Source: Klebsiella aerogenes KCTC 2190
Lineage (GTDB): Bacteria > Pseudomonadota > Gammaproteobacteria > Enterobacterales > Enterobacteriaceae
Length of the DNA: 64,000 bases
Assembly (NCBI RefSeq): GCF_000215745.1
Contig: NC_015663.1
Coordinates: forward strand, 2,728,001-2,792,000
Direction of reading: 5' to 3'
The notes below the pieces were generated by a model, which was given only the letters and a program-made list of their open reading frames with translations, did no database searches and had not been told where the DNA came from. A program made the position numbers and the translations under genes. This document shows positions 30,774-37,283 of this stretch, in pieces. Numbering within the stretch: position 1 is the stretch's first letter; every line of letters starts with the position of its first letter.

Positions 30774-30904
30774 ATTTCTGGCGGTCCTGATTTAAAATCC
30801 CTTCATTTGTTGTGCTTTTATTCTCTGCTACTATTATAGGCAGCTTCACTTTATTTATTGTTTTACGTTACTAAAACGACTCTTTTTTATACCTTAATTT
30901 TGTA

Positions 30905-30955
30905 TTGTCATAAATATGAAATAATAATGACATACTAATGTCATTTTCATGTCAT
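30905..30955. promoter_or_regulatory. Phased operator array before the RHH-like module
   Basis: Four copies of a 7-bp motif occur: TTGTCAT (30905), ATGACAT (30927, inverted), ATGTCAT (30938) and ATGTCAT (30949). Their centres are 22, 11 and 11 bp apart, so they lie on one face of the helix. The last copy ends one base before a perfect -10 TATAAT (30957-30962), so a bound protein would occlude the promoter. Such arrays are typical of cooperative ribbon-helix-helix autorepressors. The binding protein is inferred, not shown. Confidence 0.7.
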
Positions 30956-30956
30956 A

Positions 30957-30962
30957 TATAAT
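30957..30962 (+). promoter_or_regulatory. -10 element of the RHH-like module promoter
   Basis: A perfect TATAAT lies directly downstream of the operator array and about 115 bp before the first start codon. There is no good -35 at normal spacing; the -35 zone is filled by the operator copies, suggesting a weak or activator-assisted promoter. Confidence 0.55.
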
Positions 30963-30987
30963 GGGCAAATTATTCCCTGGAATTACC

Positions 30988-31014
30988 AGATATTATTAAG
31001 GATAAATAATATCT
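30988..31014. repeat. Inverted repeat in the leader of the RHH-like module
   Basis: AGATATTATT (30988-30997) and AATAATATCT (31005-31014) form a perfect 10-bp stem with a 7-base loop in the 5' untranslated region. It could be an mRNA hairpin or another protein-binding palindrome. It is unrelated in sequence to the ATGTCAT operator. Confidence 0.65.
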
Positions 31015-31077
31015 CTGGATCAAGATGTTAACTTCGTGTATTAATTATGATGATTTTATTGCACGGGAAGCGTGATC

Positions 31078-31335
31078 ATGACCACAGTAGTTCTGAATGT
31101 GAAAATTGACGCAGAGTTAAAAGATAAACTGCGTCATTATGCGGAAGTGAATAACGAGAATTTAGGCACGGCAACGGAGAAGCTGCTGCAATTGGCGCTG
31201 GCGGCCATTGATTCAGCAGACGAGGCGGGGGTTTCGCATGAGGATATTGATAACCAGCATACCGAAGAGGAAGCGTCGCCGTTAACCCCTAAAGAAATCA
31301 AAGCATTACGTAAACTTCTGAAGAAGAAAAGATGA
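31078..31335 (+). CDS. Small ribbon-helix-helix-like protein (putative antitoxin/repressor)
   Basis: An 85-residue protein I cannot assign to a named family. The N-terminus fits a ribbon-helix-helix fold: strand TTVVLNVKID, helix AELKDKLRHYAEVNN, short turn, then helix TATEKLLQLALAAI. The middle (about residues 46-67) is acidic and probably flexible, and the tail (LRKLLKKKR) is basic. This layout, with a folded DNA-binding N-terminus and a charged C-terminus, is common in type II antitoxins. ATG 31078 is 8 bp after GGGAAG; a GTG two codons earlier is possible. It overlaps the next gene by ATGA. The upstream region is AT-rich, unlike its neighbours. Confidence 0.75.
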   Translation: MTTVVLNVKIDAELKDKLRHYAEVNNENLGTATEKLLQLALAAIDSADEAGVSHEDIDNQHTEEEASPLTPKEIKALRKLLKKKR

Positions 31336-31547
31336 AACAACAATTCTCTACAGCCAGCAGTTACAGTGAAGCCTGTGATCTGCTTCGTTCCGGGTACGTT
31401 AAGCACGTGCGCCTGAACTGGAATATCGGTAGTGATGAGTTTTTTCGCATTGCTTCCGACTGGTGTGAAACCGGCGCAAAAATTAAAAAAGATGACGATG
31501 GCTTTATTATTTCGCTAAAAGGTTTTCCTATTCCGCGCCAGCATTAA
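31332..31547 (+). CDS. Unknown 71-residue partner protein
   Basis: A 71-residue cytoplasmic protein (MKQQFSTASSYSEACDLLRSG ... KGFPIPRQH) that I do not recognise. Predicted layout is helix, strand (KHVRLNW), helix (GSDEFFRIASDWCETGAKI), strand (DGFIISLKG). The second half faintly recalls the C-terminal half of SirA/TusA folds, but this is not an assignment. Its start overlaps the stop of the RHH-like gene by four bases (ATGA), so the two are translationally coupled. The gene order, size and coupling resemble an antitoxin-toxin pair. No toxin-family motif (RelE, PIN, MazF, Fic, GNAT) is seen. Confidence 0.7.
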   Translation: MKQQFSTASSYSEACDLLRSGYVKHVRLNWNIGSDEFFRIASDWCETGAKIKKDDDGFIISLKGFPIPRQH

Positions 31548-31563
31548 TGAAATGACTACGCTG

Positions 31564-31581
31564 TTGTCATCGTAATGACAT
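31564..31581. promoter_or_regulatory. Downstream copy of the module operator
   Basis: TTGTCAT-CGTA-ATGACAT is an inverted pair of the same 7-bp motif as the upstream array, with the same 11-bp centre spacing. It lies 16 bp after the stop of the 71-residue gene. It is an unusual position for an operator. Confidence 0.55.
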
Positions 31582-31648
31582 GCGGCGTGGGCAAGATGGC
31601 ACTGCAATTTTATAAAACATCTCATATTCATCATGGATGGTGGTTTTT

Positions 31649-31677
31649 GACGGGCTGATACCAGCCCGTCGATATTT
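31649..31677 (+). terminator. Terminator after the RHH-like module
   Basis: GACGGGCTG pairs perfectly with CAGCCCGTC around ATAC, followed by GATATTTTATT. It stands between the module and the convergent MocR gene. Confidence 0.75.
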
Positions 31678-31679
31678 TA

Positions 31680-33107
31680 TTATATTATTTTACGCATTCG
31701 CGTCATTTCTTTCTGTTGCGTAAGGGTCTGCCACAGCGGTTGTAAAATGCTGAAGGCGTTGCGCAATTCCGTATCCGGCAGGGTGAAAGGCAAACGTAAA
31801 TAACGATCGAAGGCCCCCTCCAGGCCGAAACGCGTACCGGTACCGATATGAATGCCGGCATTCTCAGCGCGCACCGAAAACTGCGTTGCCAACATCTTCG
31901 GCAGCTCCACCCAAAACGATAGCCCGCCCTCGGGGACGCAAAAGCGCCAGCGGGGAAAATATTCCGCCATCAACGCAGCGCACATATCACGACGCGCGGC
32001 CAGCATTGCCCGCCGCAGCGGCAACAGTGTTTGTTCGTTCTCCAGTAGCCAACAACAAGCCAGCTGTTCCAGCAGCGGCGAGCCGAGATCGAGCGTATCC
32101 CGTGCCTGGATGAGCGAGGCGATAGTCGACGCTGGCGCGCGGATCCAGCCAACCCTCAGTCCACCCCAGAACGTTTTACCCGCGGAACCAATAGTGATTA
32201 TCGGCGCTTCAGGGTTGAAAGCCGCCAGCGGCGGCGGCGGTGGGGCGTTGTACCATAAATCGACCATTGTTTCGTCAGCGACCAGCGTCGTTCGCGTGCT
32301 GGCGGCCAGATCGGCGACGCGCTGCCGGGTTTCGCTATCCATGCAGCGACCGGTGGGATTATGAAAATCCGGCATCATAAAGGCCAGCCGCGGCGAAGTT
32401 TGCGCAATGGTCGCCGCCAGGCCGTCGCAGTCCCAGCCCTTTTCCGGTAAAGAGACGCCTATCGGTCGGCAGGAGGCGCCGCGAATAGCGTTAATCGCCA
32501 TCGGGTAAGAGGGCGCGTCAACTACCACCCGATCGCCTGGCCCGGTTAACAGACGCAGTACCAGGGCAAATCCGCTCAGCGCGCCATTCACAATCATCAC
32601 TTCATCCGCCTGCGTCGGCAGGCCGCGTTCGCTATAGCGGCGGGCAATGATTGCGCGCAAATCGACTAACCCCTGCTGATCGTACCCGGTATAGGACAAA
32701 TACTGCGGCATCAGCGTCAGCGCGTGGCTGTAGGCTTGATGAATCTCCGGTCCGGCGCTGAGGGCGGCGGTGGCGAGATTGACCGATGGCGCCGAAAGCG
32801 TCTGCTCTCCGGGGAGCAGAGGGCCGGCAGGTAGCGCAATGCGTGAACCACTTCCCTGGCGACTTTGCAGATAGCCTTCTTCTCGCAATAACCCCAGCGC
32901 GCTGGCGATAGTGGTGCGGCTAACATTTAGCGCCGTCGCCAGTTCTCGCTCGCCGGGCAGACGGGTCTCCAGCGCCAGCCGTCCATCAAGGATCAACAGA
33001 CGCAGCGCTTCTGCCAGCTGCCGCCACAGCGGCGCGCGCGAGGAAGGGGATTGCCAGTTGCCGAGCAGGCGTACCAGCGATTGTGTTCCAAAACGACGTA
33101 CTGACAT
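31680..33107 (-). CDS. MocR-type (GntR wHTH + aminotransferase) regulator, YczR-like
   Basis: A 475-residue MocR regulator. A GntR-type winged helix-turn-helix (about residues 25-90, LPGERELATALNVSRTTIASALGLLREEGYL) is joined to a fold-type I aminotransferase domain. The PLP-binding lysine is Lys311 in GSAGKTFWGG, and the family HNPTG motif is at 249-253. Such proteins use PLP as effector or sensor and seldom have enzyme activity. It is divergent from a YczE-type membrane protein, the arrangement described for the YczR subgroup of MocR proteins, so that gene is its probable target. It ends convergent with the RHH-like module. Confidence 0.88.
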   Translation of the reverse strand: MSVRRFGTQSLVRLLGNWQSPSSRAPLWRQLAEALRLLILDGRLALETRLPGERELATALNVSRTTIASALGLLREEGYLQSRQGSGSRIALPAGPLLPGEQTLSAPSVNLATAALSAGPEIHQAYSHALTLMPQYLSYTGYDQQGLVDLRAIIARRYSERGLPTQADEVMIVNGALSGFALVLRLLTGPGDRVVVDAPSYPMAINAIRGASCRPIGVSLPEKGWDCDGLAATIAQTSPRLAFMMPDFHNPTGRCMDSETRQRVADLAASTRTTLVADETMVDLWYNAPPPPPLAAFNPEAPIITIGSAGKTFWGGLRVGWIRAPASTIASLIQARDTLDLGSPLLEQLACCWLLENEQTLLPLRRAMLAARRDMCAALMAEYFPRWRFCVPEGGLSFWVELPKMLATQFSVRAENAGIHIGTGTRFGLEGAFDRYLRLPFTLPDTELRNAFSILQPLWQTLTQQKEMTRMRKII

Positions 33108-33127
33108 AGCGATCCACTTTTAAAAAA

Positions 33128-33151
33128 CTGGCCATTAATTACCAATCCATT
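33128..33151. promoter_or_regulatory. Candidate MocR operator in the divergent gap
   Basis: On the minus strand ATTGGT and ATGGCC are repeated in direct orientation 11 bp apart around AATTA, between the MocR gene and the membrane-protein gene. MocR regulators often bind direct repeats, but this match is suggestive only. Confidence 0.35.
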
Positions 33152-33194
33152 TTTGCTGATGATGGGGGTATTCGCAATACATACTGAGGTGTTT

Positions 33195-33809
33195 ATGGTC
33201 CGTCGCTTGCTACAACTTTATATTGGTCTGGTGCTCTATGGCGTGTCGACGGCGTTATTCGTCCATGCCAACCTCGGGGCCGATCCGTGGGATGTGTTTC
33301 ATCTGGGGGTGGCGAAACAACTTAATATCAGTTTCGGTACGGTGATTATTGCGACCGGCGCCGCGGTGCTGCTGCTGTGGATCCCGCTGCGTCAGATGCC
33401 GGGTCTCGGCACCATTAGCAATGTCATCGTGCTTGGCCTTGCGGCCGATGCCACGCTCGCGGTACTTCCGCCGCTGGAATCGCTGCCCGCGCGTAGTCTG
33501 CTACTCGCCGGCGCGGTGGTGATGAATGCGATAGCAACCGGGATGTATATCGGCGCCGGTTTTGGTCCCGGGCCGCGTGATGGCTTGATGACCGGATTGC
33601 ATGCGCGAACCGGCTGGTCTTTGCGTGGTATCCGTACCGCTATCGAAGTCTCGGTACTGCTGATTGGCTGGCTGCTGGGCGGCAAAGTCGGGGTTGGCAC
33701 CGTGGTTTACGCCTTTGCTATCGGCCCGCTGATCCAGCTGTTTTTACCCTGGTTCCGTCAACCGCGAGCAGTCAGTACGGCGGCGAAAAGCCGGGGGCTG
33801 GCGTCCTGA
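33195..33809 (+). CDS. YczE/YyaS/YitT-family membrane protein
   Basis: A 204-residue integral membrane protein with five or so hydrophobic segments. The family signatures are VHANLGADPWDVFHLG near the N-terminus and GFGPGPRDGLMTGLHARTG in the middle. YczE-family proteins are of unknown transport function; one affects surfactin and plipastatin production in Bacillus. ATG 33195 (MVRRLLQLYIG) was chosen because GAGGT lies 5 bp upstream; a 14-codon extension has no ribosome site. It is divergent from a MocR regulator that likely controls it, which hints at a link to vitamin B6 or amine metabolism. Confidence 0.85.
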   Translation: MVRRLLQLYIGLVLYGVSTALFVHANLGADPWDVFHLGVAKQLNISFGTVIIATGAAVLLLWIPLRQMPGLGTISNVIVLGLAADATLAVLPPLESLPARSLLLAGAVVMNAIATGMYIGAGFGPGPRDGLMTGLHARTGWSLRGIRTAIEVSVLLIGWLLGGKVGVGTVVYAFAIGPLIQLFLPWFRQPRAVSTAAKSRGLAS

Positions 33810-33897
33810 AATCGCCGTTCGCGATAGCAGCGACTAAACTTATCACTCAGACGCCGACGGATATGCCGCCGGCGCTGTTCACTTCGGAGACTCACTC

Positions 33898-34251
33898 ATG
33901 AAGTATGTTGATGGTTTTGTCGTTGCCGTCCCTGCGGAAAATAAGGAGGCATACCGCGAACTGGCAGCAAAATCGGCGCCGCTGTTTAAAGAGTTTGGCG
34001 CCACGCGCGTCGTGGAGTGTTGGTCGGATGATGTCCCGGAAGGAAAGCTGACGGATTTCCGCATGTCGGTTAAAGCGCAGGCGGATGAGGAAGTGGTTTT
34101 CAGTTGGATCGAGTACCCGTCTAAGGAGATCAGGGATGCGGCCAATGCGAAAATGATGAGCGACCCGCGGATCAAAGCGCTTAGCGATAGCTTGCCCTTT
34201 GACGGCAAGCGCATGATCTTCGGCGGGTTTGCGCCGATTCTTGACGAGTAA
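33898..34251 (+). CDS. ybaA: DUF1428-family protein YbaA
   Basis: A 117-residue protein of unknown function, the same length as E. coli YbaA. It has a ferredoxin-like dimeric alpha/beta barrel layout and the conserved motifs MKYVDGFVVAVP, VECWSDDVPEGK and FDGKRMIFGGF. The ribosome site is weak, but the ATG 33898 matches the family. In E. coli the gene follows ffs directly; here about 3 kb of accessory DNA separates them. It is convergent with pdeB. Confidence 0.92.
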   Translation: MKYVDGFVVAVPAENKEAYRELAAKSAPLFKEFGATRVVECWSDDVPEGKLTDFRMSVKAQADEEVVFSWIEYPSKEIRDAANAKMMSDPRIKALSDSLPFDGKRMIFGGFAPILDE

Positions 34252-34292
34252 ATCCGGCGGCGCGACTGGTTGCCAGCGCGCCGCACATGGTA

Positions 34293-35852
34293 TTAATGCA
34301 TTTTAATATTATGTTCCGCCCACTGAATAAATTCCTCTTTCGGTAGCGCCTTACAGTACAGCCAGCCTTGCGCGTAATTGACGCCATGCGCGCGCAGCCA
34401 GTCGCGCTGAGCGGGCGTTTCCACTCCTTCGGCGACAATCGCCAGATTCAGCGCCTTCGCCATCTCAATGATATGCGGCGTCAGCGGCTTATATTCCAGG
34501 GTATCGACAAATGACTTGTCGATCTTCAGCGTATCGACATCCAGCGTTTGCAGGTAGCTGAGGCTGGAATAGCCGGTGCCGAAATCATCGATCGAGATCC
34601 GGTGTCCCGCCTGGCGATAGCCAATAATCACCGGCAGAGTGGTTTGCGGATCGACAAAGCCGCGTTCGGTAAGCTCAAGGGAGATCTGTTCCGCATTGAT
34701 TCCCCAGCGCGCCAGTTGTTCCTTGAGTAGCGTTGGCAACGTAGGTGAGCGCAGGTCATCCACCGACAGATTAATAGAGATGTGCATCTGCGGATGATGG
34801 CGCAGCCAGGGGCCGAGGTCGGCAAAGATTTTACGCACGATATCCTCGGTCAACCGGGTGATCAGCCCGGTTTGCTCGGCCAGCGGGATAAAAATATCCG
34901 GCGATAAAAAAGTGCCATCCGGCTGCTGCCAGCGGGCCAGCGCTTCGGCGCCGGCGATTTTGCCATCCTCCAGCGAGACGATCGGCTGATAGTAAACCTG
35001 GATGGCATCGGATTGCAGCGCATCCAGCATGCCATAACGCGGCGAGCGTAGTCTGCGCAGCAGGCGTAGAAGTAAAAAAGAGGTCAACAGGCTGGTAAAG
35101 AGCCCTATCGGCAGCCATAGCAGCAGCTGCTGGCGAAGGCGCGCATCCAGTGGCTGCGTGGACGACCAACTGGCGACGCCAAGACCCAGTTCAGGGATGA
35201 TATGCACGCGATAGACGGTGTCATTCAGCGTTAGCGTCTCGCTATGGAGGTTTTTAATTCGCGTCCAAACTGCGGGATCGATCGGTTGGCTACTGATCAC
35301 CACCTGATCGTGCTCGGTGCCAAATAATATCGTGTGGATCTTTTCCTGACCGGTGGCGATGACATCAATAAACGACACCGGGTCTATCATCACAATATGA
35401 TTTTTGTTGCCAAAGGCGGTCATGCGATGTTGCAGGCCGAGGTCGTTGATTGAGGTAAGCCAGGTGCTGTAACCGTCGGCGGTGACGTGGTCGGGCTGCG
35501 GAAACGTCACCGAGACCTGGTGATCCTCAAGCGATGAGCACATCGGCACCGAATTACGCAACCAGAGTACTTCCTGCACATAGCGATGGGTGTAGGCAAT
35601 ACGGCGCATATTCAGCAAATGTTCTGGTGAACAGGCACTGGCGCTGTGCGCATCGGCTTCTTGTAATGCTTCTTTGGCCTGAGCGGCGACTTGTTCTACG
35701 CGCATGACAATGCGTTTTGAGTAGTGGTCGAGCTCGCTATAAAACTGCGCCTGCGCCTGGCGCATTGCCAGCCAGATACTTAAGGCGATGGGTAGCACGA
35801 TGGCGAGAATAAGCACCCCTGTAACCAGACTCATTAAATGGCGAGTCGTCAT
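34293..35852 (-). CDS. pdeB: Cyclic-di-GMP phosphodiesterase PdeB (YlaB)
   Basis: A 519-residue membrane protein (E. coli 516). Transmembrane segment 1 (about residues 8-30) is followed by a periplasmic CSS-motif domain with paired Cys in SACSPEHLL and PMCSSLED. A second membrane segment near 245-268 leads to a cytoplasmic EAL domain (GAEALARWQQPDGTFLSP). The EAL catalytic Glu, the NLSVDDLRSP segment and the DDFGTGYSSLSYL loop are intact, so c-di-GMP hydrolysis is expected. The CSS domain probably senses periplasmic thiol redox state, as proposed for this group. The start ATG 35852 follows AAGGA. Confidence 0.93.
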   Translation of the reverse strand: MTTRHLMSLVTGVLILAIVLPIALSIWLAMRQAQAQFYSELDHYSKRIVMRVEQVAAQAKEALQEADAHSASACSPEHLLNMRRIAYTHRYVQEVLWLRNSVPMCSSLEDHQVSVTFPQPDHVTADGYSTWLTSINDLGLQHRMTAFGNKNHIVMIDPVSFIDVIATGQEKIHTILFGTEHDQVVISSQPIDPAVWTRIKNLHSETLTLNDTVYRVHIIPELGLGVASWSSTQPLDARLRQQLLLWLPIGLFTSLLTSFLLLRLLRRLRSPRYGMLDALQSDAIQVYYQPIVSLEDGKIAGAEALARWQQPDGTFLSPDIFIPLAEQTGLITRLTEDIVRKIFADLGPWLRHHPQMHISINLSVDDLRSPTLPTLLKEQLARWGINAEQISLELTERGFVDPQTTLPVIIGYRQAGHRISIDDFGTGYSSLSYLQTLDVDTLKIDKSFVDTLEYKPLTPHIIEMAKALNLAIVAEGVETPAQRDWLRAHGVNYAQGWLYCKALPKEEFIQWAEHNIKMH

Positions 35853-36039
35853 GGGTATGTCCTTATTTTACGGGGAATTGCTCTGAGTATACGCGAAAGC
35901 GAAGAAAAGACCCGGGTCGCGAATATTGCGATTCGGGAGAAGGGGGCAAATGATCGCCCTCTGAGCCACCGCGTGGTTGCCGCTGAAACCGTAAATTTCC
36001 TGTGGTTGATCTTTGGCGGTCAACGGTGTACTTTAATTG

Positions 36040-36055
36040 TTATGTTATAACATAA
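36040..36055. promoter_or_regulatory. Zur box before rpmE2-rpmJ2
   Basis: TTATGTTATAACATAA is a perfect 16-bp palindrome containing the GTTATAAC core typical of Zur operators. It sits 15 bp before the rpmE2 start, over or just after the likely promoter. Zur would repress when zinc is plentiful. Confidence 0.8.
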
Positions 36056-36070
36056 AAATTGAGGTTTGCC

Positions 36071-36331
36071 ATGAAAGCTAATATTCATCCGCACTACCGT
36101 ACCGTCGTTTTTCACGATACGAGCGTAAACGAGTACTTCAAAGTGGGATCCACTATTAAAACCGAGCGTGAGATTGAACTGGATGGCGTAACCTATCCGT
36201 ATGTCACCTTAGATGTTTCGTCTAAATCCCATCCGTATTACACCGGTAAGCAGAAAACACATGCTACCGAAGGCAGCGCCGCTCGTTTCCGCCAGCGCTT
36301 CGGTGGTTTTATTGATGCGAAAAGGAGCTAA
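36071..36331 (+). CDS. rpmE2: Ribosomal protein L31 type B (zinc-independent)
   Basis: An 86-residue L31 paralogue (YkgM in E. coli). It has the type B signature [23 protein letters not shown] and [10 protein letters not shown], and it lacks the CxxC zinc ligands of RpmE. Under zinc starvation it replaces the zinc-binding L31, releasing zinc and keeping ribosomes active. The start ATG 36071 follows GAGGTTTGCC; four earlier codons were rejected. It is followed after 2 bp by rpmJ2 and preceded by a Zur box. Confidence 0.95.
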   Translation: MKANIHPHYRTVVFHDTSVNEYFKVGSTIKTEREIELDGVTYPYVTLDVSSKSHPYYTGKQKTHATEGSAARFRQRFGGFIDAKRS

Positions 36332-36333
36332 AC

Positions 36334-36474
36334 ATGCAGGTACTGAACTCATTGCGTAGCGCTAAACAGCGCCACCCGGATTGCCAGATAGTGAAACGCA
36401 AAGGGCGGCTGTATGTTATCTGCAAAAGTAACCCGCGCTTTAAGGCGGTGCAGGGACGTAAAAAACGGCGTTAA
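36334..36474 (+). CDS. rpmJ2: Ribosomal protein L36 type B
   Basis: A 46-residue L36 paralogue (YkgO), starting [20 protein letters not shown] and ending GRKKRR. It keeps two Cys but lacks the full zinc ribbon of RpmJ. The ribosome site AAAGGAG overlaps the end of rpmE2, indicating a two-gene zinc-sparing operon. The stop codon region overlaps the stop of the convergent GNAT gene by four bases (shared TTAA). Confidence 0.93.
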   Translation: MQVLNSLRSAKQRHPDCQIVKRKGRLYVICKSNPRFKAVQGRKKRR

Positions 36475-37181
36475 TTCGTTGGTTTGCGAAAGCTTTCCAG
36501 CGTGCGGTATTGCTGGCCGTTGGCATCAAAATTACCGGCGGCCAGCCACTGGCGCATTGCGCTATCTATCTGTGGCCACTCGCTATCGATAATGGAAAAC
36601 CAGTCGGTATCGCGATTGTGGCCTTTTATCACCAGTGCTTGTCGAAAGCGCCCCTCGAACTGGAAACCTAAGCGCAGCGCCGCGCGCCGCGACGGTTCAT
36701 TCAGACTATTGCATTTCCACTCATAGCGGCGGTAGCCGAGCGACTCAAAGACATAACGCATCAGCAGCCACTGTGCCTCGGTGGCCATTGCTTTGCGGCT
36801 CAGTAGCGGCGAAAAGTGAACATGGCCGACTTCTACGACGCCGTTTTTGCCGTCAATACGCATCAGCGCTAACGATCCGACCGGCTGCCCACTGCGTTCA
36901 TCAATTACCGCGAAGTGAAGCGGATCGTTTAGCTCGCTGATGCTGGCAATCCAGGCGCTGAACTCGGTAACGCTGTTTTCCGGTTCACGCAAAAGCCAGG
37001 TCCAGGCGCGGGTATCAGGTGCCTGTCGATAGGCGTTGAACAGCGCTTGCGCGTGTTTGACGTCAAGCGGTTCCAGGCGGCATAACTGTCCTTGCAAGGT
37101 CTGGCGCTGCGGCCAGGGGCGTGGCTGCCAGTCAGGTAAAGCGTCGCCAACGAGTTGGTTGAATTGGTTGTATTGCGTCAT
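36471..37181 (-). CDS. GNAT-family N-acetyltransferase
   Basis: A 236-residue acetyltransferase of the RimJ/RimL-like type. Recognisable parts are the N-terminal [20 protein letters not shown], the core strand [23 protein letters not shown] (acetyl-CoA-binding region) and [26 protein letters not shown]. The substrate could be a protein N-terminus, amino acid or small molecule; it is not known. It is transcribed divergently from a MocR-type regulator with a 102-bp gap holding a direct repeat, so it is the probable regulated target. Confidence 0.87.
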   Translation of the reverse strand: MTQYNQFNQLVGDALPDWQPRPWPQRQTLQGQLCRLEPLDVKHAQALFNAYRQAPDTRAWTWLLREPENSVTEFSAWIASISELNDPLHFAVIDERSGQPVGSLALMRIDGKNGVVEVGHVHFSPLLSRKAMATEAQWLLMRYVFESLGYRRYEWKCNSLNEPSRRAALRLGFQFEGRFRQALVIKGHNRDTDWFSIIDSEWPQIDSAMRQWLAAGNFDANGQQYRTLESFRKPTN

Positions 37182-37232
37182 CGGTCAAGTCCTGTTTGCG
37201 GGAAGAGTCCTGAGATTAAACGTCTGCTGGTT

Positions 37233-37251
37233 CCATAAAAAGGGCCATAAA
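37233..37251. promoter_or_regulatory. Candidate MocR direct-repeat operator
   Basis: CCATAAA occurs twice in direct orientation (37233-37239 and 37245-37251), 12 bp apart, in the gap between the GNAT and MocR genes. Direct repeats of this kind are reported for MocR regulators such as GabR and PdxR. The identity of the regulator is inferred from position. Confidence 0.55.
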
Positions 37252-37283
37252 GGTATCTTTTTAGGGTGCCACGAGGAGCCATG

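Noticed and set aside
30482..30795. Two plus-strand reading frames of about 100 residues across ffs
   Set aside because: They run through the 4.5S RNA gene, whose sequence and ends are clear. Coding is not credible.
30660..30800. Possible phage- or island-type attachment site at the ffs 3' end
   Set aside because: I looked for a second copy of the ffs 3' end near the right edge of the accessory block and saw none; no integrase gene is present.
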